Below are positions 36,594 to 46,055 of a stretch of DNA of 64,000 nt, piece by piece. The notes under the pieces are model-generated. The model was not told where the DNA came from. It worked only from the letters and a program-made list of their open reading frames with translations, and did no database searches. The translations under genes and the position numbers were made by a program. The number at the start of each line of letters is the position of its first letter. Within the stretch, counting starts at the first letter, position 1. The DNA is from Ostreococcus mediterraneus (Eukaryota > Chlorophyta > Mamiellophyceae > Mamiellales > Bathycoccaceae), in NCBI GenBank assembly GCA_012295225.1, contig WMKK01000014.1, positions 1 through 64,000 of the forward strand. Direction: 5' to 3'.

Positions 36594-37982
36594 ATGTCCG
36601 ACGCCGACGCGACCTCGCGCGAGCGCGCGCTCCGCCGCGACTTGGCTGACATGAAGCTCCGCGCCGACGCCGATGACGCCGCGCCCGAGCGCGGGGGCGG
36701 TGACGACGGGAGCGGCGGCGGCAGCGGCTCGGCGTTGACCCCGAACGCCACGTTCCTGGCGAACGCTGGCATGGTGCCGCGCCCGAACTCGCCGCTCGTC
36801 GACCGGGCGCCGATCGTGGTCGTGAAGGTTGGCACGTCGTCGCTGCTGAAGGGCGGCATCGGTGGGCACTTGCACTTGTCGAATTTCGGGATGCTCGCGG
36901 AGACGTGCGCGGATTTACAACGCCAAGGCATGAAGGTGGTCGTCGTGACGTCTGGCGCGGTGGGCGTGGGATGCCAAGTGCTGAATAAGAAGAAACCGAG
37001 CGATTTGGCGGGTAAACAAGCGTTGGCGGCGGTGGGCATGGTGCGATTGATGCGCATGTATGATGATTTCTTTCAGTCTGTGGGTCAACCGATTGCGCAG
37101 GTTTTGATTTCGTTGGATAACATTATGGACCGACAGCAATATATGAACGCGCAGAGCACGTTTAGGTCGTTATTGGCGCAAGATATTATTCCCATCGTTA
37201 ATGAAAATGATACCGTTGCGGTGCAAGACACAAAGTTTGGGGATAACGATACGTTGAGCGCGCACGTCGCGGCTTTGGTTGACGCTGATTACTTGTTTTT
37301 ACTCACCGACGTGGATGGGTTATACACGGCCAACCCGAATACGAACCCTGATGCGGTGCGTATCCCCGTCGTCGAGAACATTGATGAGTTAGAAGTTTCC
37401 ACCGCAGATGCCGCGTCTTCGGGAAGTGGTTTAGGCACGGGTGGTATGGCGACAAAGTTGACCGCGGCGCGACTCGCGTCGGCTAGCGGTTGCAACACAG
37501 TCATTATGCACGCCAGAGACTTACCTGAAATGCCAGACATCATCACGTCGTCAAAGAGCGTGGGAACATTGTTCCTGGCCATGCCTCGACCGCTCCGTGG
37601 GCGCAAACGTTGGATCTTATTACTTCCCACGACTGGCGACATCGTGGTCAACGCAAACGCCGCCAAGGCTTTGGAGAACAACAAGTCTTTATTCTCCACT
37701 GGTGTCATTGCTACTCGAGGCGATTTCGCCGCCGAAGACGGTGTGCGTATTATGACGGTCGACCATGATACTGGCGAAGAGCGCGATCTCGGTCGCGCGA
37801 TTACCAACTACTCCTCTGAGGAGATGGAAAGCTTTGCGGGTAAGACTTCTGAAGAATTTTATGAAATCGTCGGCTACAGTGGTGCTGAATCTATCTGCCA
37901 CCGCAATAATATCTGCTGTTGGGTTCCATTCGGTCAAGAACCATCGAGCTGTAATCTCGTAGGTCTTGGCGATCGTCGATAA
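36594..37982 (+). CDS. Glutamate 5-kinase with PUA domain
   Basis: The protein has 462 residues from MSDADATSRERA. The amino-acid kinase domain (about 70-325) shows 'IVVVKVGTSSLL', 'VVVVTSGAVGVGC', 'IIPIVNENDTVAVQDTKFGD', 'FLLTDVDGLYTANP' and 'GTGGMATKLTAARLA'. A PUA domain follows (about 335-450, from 'RGRKRWILLLPTTGDIVVN'), as in bacterial ProB and fungal Pro1. The enzyme phosphorylates glutamate at the first step of proline synthesis. In land plants this activity is fused to the next enzyme as P5CS. Here the kinase stands alone. An upstream open frame could encode an organelle presequence. Confidence 0.93.
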   Translation: MSDADATSRERALRRDLADMKLRADADDAAPERGGGDDGSGGGSGSALTPNATFLANAGMVPRPNSPLVDRAPIVVVKVGTSSLLKGGIGGHLHLSNFGMLAETCADLQRQGMKVVVVTSGAVGVGCQVLNKKKPSDLAGKQALAAVGMVRLMRMYDDFFQSVGQPIAQVLISLDNIMDRQQYMNAQSTFRSLLAQDIIPIVNENDTVAVQDTKFGDNDTLSAHVAALVDADYLFLLTDVDGLYTANPNTNPDAVRIPVVENIDELEVSTADAASSGSGLGTGGMATKLTAARLASASGCNTVIMHARDLPEMPDIITSSKSVGTLFLAMPRPLRGRKRWILLLPTTGDIVVNANAAKALENNKSLFSTGVIATRGDFAAEDGVRIMTVDHDTGEERDLGRAITNYSSEEMESFAGKTSEEFYEIVGYSGAESICHRNNICCWVPFGQEPSSCNLVGLGDRR

Positions 37983-38344
37983 TCAATCGATCTATATCAA
38001 AAAAGTACAAAAAAGTAAAAAACAAGACGCGTTGGCGTATGCCGTTACCAGACGCCGCGCGCGCGTAAATGAACTGTCCCAGAATATTAATCACCACGTG
38101 TTGCACCTGTATGGGTTTGTTAGTCTCCAATAGTATCAGTGATAGCGAACGATGTGGATCCTTTTCCCCACATCAATCAATGCTTCGCGCTGATTTTCAA
38201 CTTTAATACCAAACTCAAACTCAAAGAGTCAAGTCAATCAAGTCAATCAACCAACTGTCGCGTCGCGAGTGAGCGAGCGTTGTCGTCACTTGCTGGCGCA
38301 TCATCATTTCGGTGCGCGCGTGCGCACGGGAATAATCGATCACG
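37983..38344. other. Intergenic, no gene seen
   Basis: A 362-base gap between two plus-strand genes, with a short (AAGTC/AATC)n run at about 38220-38255. Nothing coding was recognised. Confidence 0.4.
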
Positions 38345-39229
38345 ATGATATCAATCGCACCGAACGCAGCATACATCACTCTCGCTTGCGTGTACGCCGC
38401 AATCGCTTTCGCGTGCCTCGTGCAGCTCGTGCGCGCCCAGCTCAGGCAGCCGCGGTGTACGACGCAAAAGCTCTTCCATGCCGCCGTCTGCGCGTGTGCG
38501 GCGATGCGCGCGGGGACGTTCGGCGCGCACCACATCCTGGCCCGCGCCAGCGCGGTCGCGCGCGTGCTCGCAATGGATTTACCGTCCTTGGTCTTTTGCA
38601 GCGCGTTTGGCGCGCTCGCGTGGTTCTGGTCCGACGTGTATCACAACGCCAAGCGAGAGCGACGCGTCGGTCGCCGGACATTCATCATCTACGTCATCGC
38701 CAACATTGCCATGTATGTGTTCCTTTGCGCCGTCGTCGCGGCGCTCGCGCGAGGAAAGATTTCTGACGTCGCAGCGATGCGCGCGAGTCGTCGAGCGACG
38801 GCTTTAGCGTCGAGCTACGTCGCCTCCATGTTCGCCATGTACGGTACTCTACTAATCGTCATGCTCCGAAGATTCCCGAATGAAAGTGAAGGTCGCGTGC
38901 GGAAGATGTGGGAAGTTGCGGTCGTCGCGAGCGCGTCTTTTGGAGCGTGCGTAACGAGAGCGGTGCGGGACGCGACGGACGCCAACCGCGCGAGCGGCGT
39001 GCAGTCGGCGTATGATTTGACCAACGCCAGCGCATTGCGGCATGTGATTTACTATAGCTCTACGGAAATCATCGCTACAATTTGTGTGCTGTACGTGTTG
39101 AGAAAGCTGCCGCCTGCGAGAGGCGCGTACGACGAGGCTGACGACGAGGACGACATTGAACAACCATTCGCTGCGGATTTCGACGACGGCGACGGCGACG
39201 GCGACGGCGATTCCGATAGTAGCGATTAA
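38345..39229 (+). CDS. TOM1/THH1-like seven-helix membrane protein
   Basis: The protein has 294 residues with about seven membrane segments. The diagnostic THH1/TOM1/TOM3 (DUF1084) text is present: 'LVQLVRAQLRQPRCTTQKLFH', shown here in part, then 'AMRAGTFGAHHILA', 'MDLPSLVFCSAFGALAWFW' and 'DVYHNAKRER'. The C-terminus is acidic (D/G repeats). In plants TOM1 is a vacuolar membrane protein hijacked by tobamoviruses. Its normal cellular role is poorly known, and the algal role is unknown. Length matches the family. Confidence 0.85.
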   Translation: MISIAPNAAYITLACVYAAIAFACLVQLVRAQLRQPRCTTQKLFHAAVCACAAMRAGTFGAHHILARASAVARVLAMDLPSLVFCSAFGALAWFWSDVYHNAKRERRVGRRTFIIYVIANIAMYVFLCAVVAALARGKISDVAAMRASRRATALASSYVASMFAMYGTLLIVMLRRFPNESEGRVRKMWEVAVVASASFGACVTRAVRDATDANRASGVQSAYDLTNASALRHVIYYSSTEIIATICVLYVLRKLPPARGAYDEADDEDDIEQPFAADFDDGDGDGDGDSDSSD

Positions 39230-39420
39230 ATCGCTGTGACATTACCGAACCACTCTGCGTCGTCGGCGATTGTATGTGCTGTACACTGTTTAGATTTTTG
39301 TTGAGGAGTTTCCTCACGTTTGTAACAACCACCGAGCGCCATTCCGTGACGCCACGACTGACATCCGCGAGTAGATTTCGCACGTGAACGCCGCATACAT
39401 CACCACCGTCGCATTCGCGC

Positions 39421-40773
39421 ATGAGCTCGCGCGGTAAAACGCTCGATGCGGCGCTCGTGGAGGCGCGCACCATTGGCGACGCCGTCGTCGCAAAGTCTTG
39501 CGCTTTATCCTTCATTGCCTCTGACGCGTTCGCCTCGGCATCGTCGACGATAAAAAAGCTCGATATCAGTGATAACGGGCTACGTTCGTTGTCTGGCGTG
39601 GCGAGCACGTCGCTGACGTGGATTTCAGCGGCGAATAACGCGTTAGAGGCTGAGGCGCTGCGCGCGCTGGGCGACGGCTGCCCGCGCGCGCGCACCGTCA
39701 ACGTCAGCGGCAACGCGTCGCTGCGAACGCTCAAGGGTGTAGAGAAGATGAAAGCACTTGCGGCGTTGATTGCATCGGAATGCGCGATTGAGGACTTGAG
39801 TGCGGTAAAAGGGTTGAAGGAGCTCAACACGTTGGTGTGCGGGGAGTGCTCGGTGGAAGACGTAGGCGACGCGCTGAGCGAGAGCCCCGCGCTTCGAAAG
39901 CTTAATCTCTCACGAAATAACATACGAAAGTTTAGTGCGGACGCATTGAAATCATCGGGTGGCTTGCGCGAGCTTCGGGTGTCGCACAACGCATTAAAGG
40001 CTATTCCCGCGTGCGTGCGAGAGACGACGAATTTGAGAATTCTCGACGTCGGGTACAACAAAATCGATAATTGGGGCTCACTCGGAGATTTGCGCGCGTT
40101 GCGCAGGCTCGAGCAATTGTTTTTACGTGGGTGCCCGATCGCGAGTGAGCAAGGGTACGAGGAGAAGATCATAGCCATGTGTCCTCGATTGAAGATTTTA
40201 GACGGGCGCAAGGTGGGCGAGCCGAGACGCGAACGCGCCGTGGAGGACGAACGTCAAGCTCCGAGGTATGTGGACAAAGAAGCCGGCAGTGAAAGTGGTG
40301 GTGAAGATTACGACGACGACGCTCCCCGTGAACCAGTAGTCGAACATGAGGAGGACGAGCGACGGGAGAAGAAGACTAAGAAGGAGAAAAAAGAAAAGAA
40401 GACCAAGCGTCGCGTCGACGACGCGGATGAAGGCGAGCGTAGTTTTCTCGAAGTCTTCGTAGGAAAGAACAAGGGTAAGTTATTAGGTGCCCAAGGTGCT
40501 AAAGAAGAGGCGGAGAAGAGTTCTGATGAATCCAAACGCACGGGCGTCGTGGGCGTATTTGAGAACAAAGACCTCAAGCGCAAAGGCCCGAGCGGGAGCG
40601 CGGCGTTCAAAGCGCTCTCTACTCGTGCCATCGTGGACGTGGGCTCATGGGACGATGACGAGCCTGTAAAGAAAAAGTCTGCAGTTGAAGTGACGAAGAA
40701 AAAAGATCTCAAAGACATGACGCCAGACGAACGCAAGGCGCATTTGAAACTCAGTCGAAAACGCGGATATTAA
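39421..40773 (+). CDS. Leucine-rich repeat protein with lysine-rich C-terminus
   Basis: The protein has 450 residues. Residues about 30-265 contain about nine LRRs of the SDS22/protein phosphatase regulator type ('IKKLDISDNGLRSLSGV', 'ALRKLNLSRNNIRKF', 'NLRILDVGYNKIDNW'). They close with 'CPRLKILDGRKV', an LRR cap motif. The C-terminal half is charged and disordered (E/D patches then K/E runs), ending 'MTPDERKAHLKLSRKRGY'. The basic tail suggests a nuclear or nucleolar protein. I cannot name the orthologue. Confidence 0.8.
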   Translation: MSSRGKTLDAALVEARTIGDAVVAKSCALSFIASDAFASASSTIKKLDISDNGLRSLSGVASTSLTWISAANNALEAEALRALGDGCPRARTVNVSGNASLRTLKGVEKMKALAALIASECAIEDLSAVKGLKELNTLVCGECSVEDVGDALSESPALRKLNLSRNNIRKFSADALKSSGGLRELRVSHNALKAIPACVRETTNLRILDVGYNKIDNWGSLGDLRALRRLEQLFLRGCPIASEQGYEEKIIAMCPRLKILDGRKVGEPRRERAVEDERQAPRYVDKEAGSESGGEDYDDDAPREPVVEHEEDERREKKTKKEKKEKKTKRRVDDADEGERSFLEVFVGKNKGKLLGAQGAKEEAEKSSDESKRTGVVGVFENKDLKRKGPSGSAAFKALSTRAIVDVGSWDDDEPVKKKSAVEVTKKKDLKDMTPDERKAHLKLSRKRGY

Positions 40774-40798
40774 TGTTTTGCTAAAATTGACAACTTGT

Positions 40799-41570
40799 TT
40801 ACACGGTACACATATGGCACCCAACTAATCCCGCCCCCGCCCACGCTCGTGGAGTCACCATGATCTCCACGCGCTCGCCTCGTCTTAAAATCACCACGCG
40901 TACGGGGTGATTTTCGCTCTCGCCAAACGTGCGAGCCGCCCGAGGAATTAAATCGCTCGGCGGCGTGGCGGATGGATCATCAAAGCCCCATCGCACATCC
41001 CCTACCGCGCACACGCGATCGCCGACGCGCAAGCCATCGACGCACCCGGGCGAATCATCCATCACTTGATCGATAATTGCAAACGTGCGCGCGGCGGCAT
41101 TGGTATCCATCGTCTGAACTGGCGAAACCGGCGGCGGCGCCGCCGCCGAAACGTCCCGGACGCCCGAGGTGATCGACTCCACCCCGCGCCGTTCGCTAAA
41201 CTTTTCCGCCATTTTCACCGTTATCGCATTCGTGATCGTCTCGTAATCATTTCTCAGCACTGTGCGTGCGGTGGCACGGACCACGAGCGACGCGTCAGTC
41301 AATCTTCCTCGAAGTAATCCAAACTTCTCACACAAACAGCACGCGTTCTGCCGCACGACGCCTCGCACACGTACTGTTATACCGTTGTCGATCGCTGCGC
41401 ACGGCATATAAATCGCATCCGGCGATTGGGAACCCTTCGCGGTCGACGAGGGAGCCTTTGAGCCCGGGCGCTCCTGGAGCCGACAGCCGCGCGCTGATGG
41501 TTCCCATCTCGAGCTCCATCAGTTTCCGCGCGTCATACAGTTCATCAAGCGTGCGACTCGACGCGTTCAT
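40799..41570 (-). CDS. 26S proteasome assembly chaperone PSMD9/Nas2 (p27), two exons
   Basis: Exons on the minus strand are 41570-41375 and 41259-40799, giving 218 residues. The 115-base intron starts GTACGT and ends GCACAG, and joining the exons restores one frame. Exon 1 gives 'RKLMELEMGTISARL', then 'LKGSLVDREGFPIAGCDLY' and 'VRSDRQRYN', the Nas2 N-terminal helical signature. Exon 2 gives 'MLRNDYETITNAI', then a PDZ domain with 'FAIIDQVMDDSPGCVDGLRV', and the C-terminal 'TPRAWAGAGLVGCHM' typical of PSMD9. Nas2 helps build the proteasome base by binding the Rpt5 tail. The gene model needs the intron, because each exon alone gives only half a protein. Confidence 0.92.
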
Positions 41571-41738
41571 ATCGCGTGTTCGCGCTCTCGGGTTGGCGTG
41601 ACACAGCACGCGCGGTGGCGCGTCACGTAATGACGCTTCGGAGAGGCGAGTGTGATGGAGAATAAAATGGTTGGTCTTGTATTGCAACATCGCAACGTAC
41701 GCGTTCAGGTTGTCTACCTCTGGACAAAGGCAAAGAAA

Positions 41739-42722
41739 TTAGTAGTACACGAACCGTGTGAATGCCATGTACGTAAATGCGAGGCTTGCGACGGTTAAAA
41801 TCGCGCCAGTCGCCGCCACGATGTCGGCGCGTGTCGACGCCTTGACCAATAGCTCCTTTGGCGCGTAATCCGGCAACGATTCCAAATCCCTTTCACGCAC
41901 GACGTTCGCGCCTTCCCACGCGTCATCCCACCGCGCGCGCACTTCGTTATAAAAGTCTTCGAAATCAGGATACTCTTCGGCGTGAATGGCGTCGCTAAAA
42001 TAAATGGGCAACACGCAGTCGCGTTCGGCGCTCACCAAGTGCGACGAAAACACGCGCTCCTTCCCCGCCGTACAAATCACCTGCACCGACATCCGACGCG
42101 TGTGCGCATATCTTAACATTCCCCGCTTCAACGGTAGAGAATAATCTCGTATATTACGCGTGCCTTCCGGATAAATCACCACGCCGCCGTACGAATCGTG
42201 AAACGTCTCAAAGTGCGCGTCCAAATCCCGATTCAACTGTTCCTTATCCCGCACGCCATCGCGATTAAATCCAAACACCGCCCCGACGAACATCGCGGGC
42301 GCCATGAATAACGGAAACGCATACGCCACGAGCATGCGAGACATCGTAAACGCTCGCCCTTCGGTAGAATACACGTCTACGAAAAAGTCGCTCCACGCGC
42401 GATGGTTACACAAATACACCACCTTGCGCTCCCGGCACAGCTCTCGCGACCCAGGCGCGAGCTTCAATCGCACGTTCATCACGGTTCGTGTCATGAACCG
42501 CGCCCAGACGTACGATGTCGACAGCCTGGCGCGCTGGTCGAGCCGCAACGCGTCGCGCGGGTTGCAGAATAAACTCAGCTGAAAACTCGCGGCAAAGATT
42601 GGGGCGATAGCGGCGAAGCGCACGGCGCCGAGCGCGGCGTCGAGCGCGGAGTGCGACGATGACGAGTGCGACGCAGACGCCGACCCGGCGTCATCGCGCG
42701 CAGCGTTCGCGCCGTCGGGCAT
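41739..42722 (-). CDS. Lysophospholipid acyltransferase (LPLAT/AGPAT family)
   Basis: The protein has 327 residues with hydrophobic segments near residues 30-55, 125-150 and at the C-terminus ('ILTVASLAFTYMAFTRFVYY'). Acyltransferase motif I is 'YLCNHRAWSDFFVD' (NHx4D), and motif III is 'VIYPEGTRN'. Motif II-like text occurs at 'GFNRDGVRDKEQL'. The family moves fatty acids from acyl-CoA onto lysophospholipids at the ER. The acceptor cannot be told. The gene is divergent to the DCN1-like gene with start codons only 48 bases apart. Confidence 0.88.
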   Translation of the reverse strand: MPDGANAARDDAGSASASHSSSSHSALDAALGAVRFAAIAPIFAASFQLSLFCNPRDALRLDQRARLSTSYVWARFMTRTVMNVRLKLAPGSRELCRERKVVYLCNHRAWSDFFVDVYSTEGRAFTMSRMLVAYAFPLFMAPAMFVGAVFGFNRDGVRDKEQLNRDLDAHFETFHDSYGGVVIYPEGTRNIRDYSLPLKRGMLRYAHTRRMSVQVICTAGKERVFSSHLVSAERDCVLPIYFSDAIHAEEYPDFEDFYNEVRARWDDAWEGANVVRERDLESLPDYAPKELLVKASTRADIVAATGAILTVASLAFTYMAFTRFVYY

Positions 42723-42770
42723 GGAGCTCGCGTCGCGCGCGCGACAAAGAGTGACGCCTCACATTGCGTC

Positions 42771-43538
42771 ATGCGCACGGCGATAGATGACGTGTTCGCA
42801 ACGTACACGCGCGCGTGCGCGTCGAGAGATGACGTAAAACGCGCAATGTCTCTCGCGAGCGACCGCGCGCGAGAGATTGTGGCGAGCGCGAGCGATGCGG
42901 ACGTCGATGAGGAGGATGTGTTGGATGTCGCGCTCGAAGCATTTGCACAGCTCACGCGCGGTGTGTCGACTGTGATCACGCGAGATGCGTATGATGGCGC
43001 GTACGCGTGCGTGTTTATGTTTGCCCGATCGCGTCGAGGGCGCGGAGTGGCGCGAGCGCGGGCGGTGCGCGCTTGGCGAGGGGTTTTCGGTGAACGGTTG
43101 CGCGCGTGGACGACGTACGTCGAACGCGAACGAGGCGACGTATCGATGGTGTCGTACGATACTTGGATGCAGACGCTGGAATTCGCGAGGCAGTGTGAGA
43201 TTAAAGGGTATGGTTTGGAATGGTATGATTTTTCCGAGGCTTGGCCGACGCTGATTGATGAGTTCGTGGAGGCGAGACGGGCGAGCGACGAGGCGACGGC
43301 GGGCGCGCGAAGCGGCGCGTCGGATGATTTCGGTGGGCGCATCACGCCTCCGCTCGCGCTCGGCGGTGGAGATTGGAAGCGCAAACGCACGATTGCGCAC
43401 GCACACGCGTTGGATGCGGGCGGTGAGGACGATGTCGTGGGTTTAGCGAATGAATTTGAACGCGAGGCGCAAATTCGACACGCGCCCAAACGCGCGTGCT
43501 CCAACATGAGTTTAGACAATAGCGCTCACGCGATGTAG
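42771..43538 (+). CDS. DCN1-like protein (cullin neddylation scaffold)
   Basis: The protein has 255 residues. The potentiating-neddylation (PONY) domain lies at about 80-180. Its key part is 'MVSYDTWMQTLEFARQCEIKG', shown in part here, then 'GLEWYDFSEAWPTLIDEFVE', which is diagnostic for the DCN1/DCUN1D family. DCN1 helps load NEDD8 onto cullins, activating SCF-type ubiquitin ligases. A short basic motif (DWKRKR) near residue 205 could be a nuclear signal. An N-terminal UBA-like helix bundle is not obvious. The tail is poorly conserved. Confidence 0.88.
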   Translation: MRTAIDDVFATYTRACASRDDVKRAMSLASDRAREIVASASDADVDEEDVLDVALEAFAQLTRGVSTVITRDAYDGAYACVFMFARSRRGRGVARARAVRAWRGVFGERLRAWTTYVERERGDVSMVSYDTWMQTLEFARQCEIKGYGLEWYDFSEAWPTLIDEFVEARRASDEATAGARSGASDDFGGRITPPLALGGGDWKRKRTIAHAHALDAGGEDDVVGLANEFEREAQIRHAPKRACSNMSLDNSAHAM

Positions 43539-43753
43539 CTTAGCTTTGACACGGAAACACACATCATGATGATTTCGTTTTGTACATATATATACACATA
43601 GACATAGACGTAGACAATCGACGACGACGAAACACGGACGCTTTGATGTTCGTTGACTCCGCTCGCCTCTCGACGCGTCTTTCGCGCGTCTCTTTCCACA
43701 CGTTCGCTACAGCTACCGGCTATAAACTACAACGTTCACGCCCGAACGAGGCT

Positions 43754-43945
43754 TCAAGAACCCTGTTCGCTACTCTTTGCGGCGTTATATCGCCTTTCGG
43801 CTTCGATGTGCAACACCTTGTCGTAAAAGCCAGTTTTAATCATGAATCCCTCCATGGCGGCGCCGAGCGCGAAGGATGCGACGGCGACTTTGGTGTAAAA
43901 CGTCGAGTCGAACACGTGCGCGTGTTTACCAAACGTCCGCACCAT
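43754..43945 (-). CDS. 63-residue microprotein, SMIM4/UQCC5-like
   Basis: A short gene with one hydrophobic segment. The pattern 'SFALGAAMEGFMIKTGFYDKV' followed by 'EAERRYNAA' resembles animal SMIM4/UQCC5 (G-x-x-M-E-x-x-M-I-K ... F-Y-D ... R-x-x-E-R-x-Y). UQCC5 is a small inner-membrane protein needed for complex III assembly in mitochondria. Given the short length, the match is suggestive only. It lies 72 bases upstream of the MBF1 stop codon on the same strand. Codon use matches its neighbours. Confidence 0.6.
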   Translation of the reverse strand: MVRTFGKHAHVFDSTFYTKVAVASFALGAAMEGFMIKTGFYDKVLHIEAERRYNAAKSSEQGS

Positions 43946-44017
43946 GTGAAGACGACGAGCGACGACGAGCGAGGCGGGCTGTGAGGAGGGCGCGATGATG
44001 AAACAGAGTTTGTGTTA

Positions 44018-44774
44018 TTACTTTCCGACACCCTTACCGCGCAACTTGACCCCTAAAATGCGCTCGAGCTTGGCCAAAATCTGCTGATTCGGAATAGCCT
44101 TTCCGCTCTCGTATTCTTGAATGATATTCGGCTTTTCGTTGATTTGTTGCGCCAACTGCGCCTGCGTCAACTTTTTCGCCAGTCGCCCTTGCAAAATCGC
44201 CTTCTTCACATCCGCGCCCACCGTCTTGTGCGACAAATTCTCGTCGTCAAGCTCGAGCTTCAACGCATTACGACCAGCACCAGAATCTACGTACACGCAT
44301 AACACATCAGTCCAAAACGTTAGTCCAAAACGCGAGCGAAGAGCCCTCGCCGTGTGTGGAAAAAGAAAAGAACCCCGCCGCGCCCAGCGCTTCTACAGAC
44401 GCCCGTCGTCATCCGCGCGAGCCCCGTTCAACGAAAACCACCCTCGCATCATCATCATCATCATCATCATACCTTTCTTAATCGTTTGCACCGCCATACC
44501 CGCACGCAACGCCTGTATACACGCACACAAAACACGCCCGCGCGCGCGTCAGAACCATCATCATCATCAGAATCATCATCATCATCGTCGTCGTCGTCGC
44601 GAACGATGATGACGATGATGACGATGATTGACGCGACATCGCATCGCATCGCATCGCATCGCATCGCGCACCGCGGCGACAGCCTTGGGATCCTTCGCCG
44701 CCTTCCCCCCCCCCTGCCGACGACGCCCCCGCGCGACGTCCGATCGTCACCTCTTTAAAATCTTGATGCTCCAT
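44018..44774 (-). CDS. MBF1: Multiprotein bridging factor 1 (MBF1), three exons, one apparent frame break
   Basis: Exons on the minus strand are 44774-44672, 44512-44473 and 44286-44018. Exon 1 gives 'MEHQDFKEVTIGRRAG', then a run of ten G, then 'KAAKDPKAVAA'. Reading both parts needs one G fewer in the run. With that allowance the phases of all three exons agree and the protein has 136 residues. Exon 2 gives 'ALRAGMAVQTIKK'. Exon 3 carries the helix-turn-helix: 'KKLTQAQLAQQINEKP' and 'IIQEYESGKAIPNQQILAKL', ending 'LGVKLRGKGVGK'. MBF1 bridges transcription factors and TBP and supports stress tolerance. Donors are GTGCGC and GTATGA, acceptors TACAG and CGTAG. Introns hold ATC and GCATC microsatellites. 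Confidence 0.9.
44440..44668. repeat. ATC/ATG and GCATC microsatellites inside MBF1 introns
   Basis: There are about eight ATC/TCA triplets at 44448-44470, further (ATC)n/(GTC)n at about 44548-44598, GATGATGAC repeats at about 44604-44632, and at least five GCATC pentamers at about 44641-44667. They sit in the two introns (44287-44472 and 44513-44671), except where the second intron borders exon 2. Confidence 0.85.
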
Positions 44775-45315
44775 GGGGCGCGCGCGCGCGACGACGACTG
44801 GCGACGGACGACGGGCGACGCCACCGCCCCCCGCGGGCGGCGCGGGACAACTGGACACCCACACACGCACACCCAAACCCAAACCCAGGACGCGCCCGTA
44901 TCGTGCGGTCACGACTCGTCGCGCGAGGGCTCGCGTGCGATCGATGCGGGCGATGGACACACCGTGACGGGTTTTGTAGTGATAGATTCGTGACCGTTGA
45001 ATGACTCGAGCGCAGGGGTAGATGGAGATGTTTGACGTCGTAGGTCACGATTGGTCGATGTGGGTGGGTGGAGTGGTGGTGTGGGATTGGTGCGTGAAGG
45101 GGACTCGGTGGCGCACGCACGACTTCGCCACCAGCCGCGCGACGCGACGCGACGCGTCGGTCGCGGTGTGCGTGCTGGCACGTCGAATGTCCGACTATTG
45201 TACACGACCCCCGCCGCGTCCGGCGACGGGTGTGATCGCATCACGGCGTCCGGCGACGTCTTACAAAGTCTGCTGTAATCATAGCGTGTATTAGGGTGAC
45301 GCATACGAGTAGAAC

Positions 45316-45367
45316 GTCATAACTCGGGCATTAATTACGTCGGACTTCATTTGGCCCGAGTCATGAC
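45316..45367. repeat. 14-bp inverted repeat with one mismatch (GTCATAACTCGGGC)
   Basis: The left arm GTCATAACTCGGGC (45316-45329) and right arm GCCCGAGTCATGAC (45354-45367) pair at 13 of 14 positions around a 24-base loop. The GTCATAACT core also occurs in both orientations in the 15.2-16.6 kb spacer. Confidence 0.7.
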
Positions 45368-46053
45368 GATACGATGTCTCGTAGCGCAGCGCGCGTGGTC
45401 ACGTGTAGACCCGAATGAGGCGACGACGACCACGAGCTCGCGTGCATCACGCCTTCGTCACTCGGACGCGTTGACGAGTCATGCTGTGTCCGAATCATAC
45501 CTCACGCGACGACGACGAGGTCGTTTTCATCCCTCCCTCGGCCGTGGCTCGCCCCCCATCGACGTGAACTCAAGGATCGACCAGTCGCGAGTGACGAAGA
45601 AACCCTCTTCTTAGTCCCATTTTTTTCACACCTCGGGTCTAAAAAGGTACGAACGCGCGGTGCTCGTACTCGCATGAGCGACACGCACACACGCGTCTTG
45701 ATGATGATGAGTTAAAAATCGACCGATTCGCACAGTACGCGATGCATCGAGCCGTCGTTCGTGGCGACGCGCGCGGAGATTCGTTGGCCCGGACCGACGA
45801 ACCGCGGAGCGCCGCGCTCAGGACCTTGACGTCGGGACCGGGGTAGAATCATCCGCGATCGCGCGCGGCGCGGTCGGGCCCCACGCGTCCGACCGACCAC
45901 CCAATCGACCGACCGACCGTCCGACCGACCGACCGACCGACGTGTCCACGCGACCGACCCTCGGCCCGCGCGCGCGCGCTCAAACGACCAATCACGACCA
46001 CGCGAGCCCGTACTCAACGTCGTGTGAAACACCACATAGCGCGCACTACGACC

Positions 46054-46055
46054 NN
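46054..46055. other. Two unresolved bases (NN)
   Basis: The sequence reads accNNcgtcg in a GC-rich simple-sequence region. This is an assembly or base-calling gap. Confidence 0.95.

Noticed and set aside
44287-44671. ATC/ATG repeats read as a histidine/serine-rich gene
   Set aside because: They lie in the two MBF1 introns defined by matching splice sites and phases.
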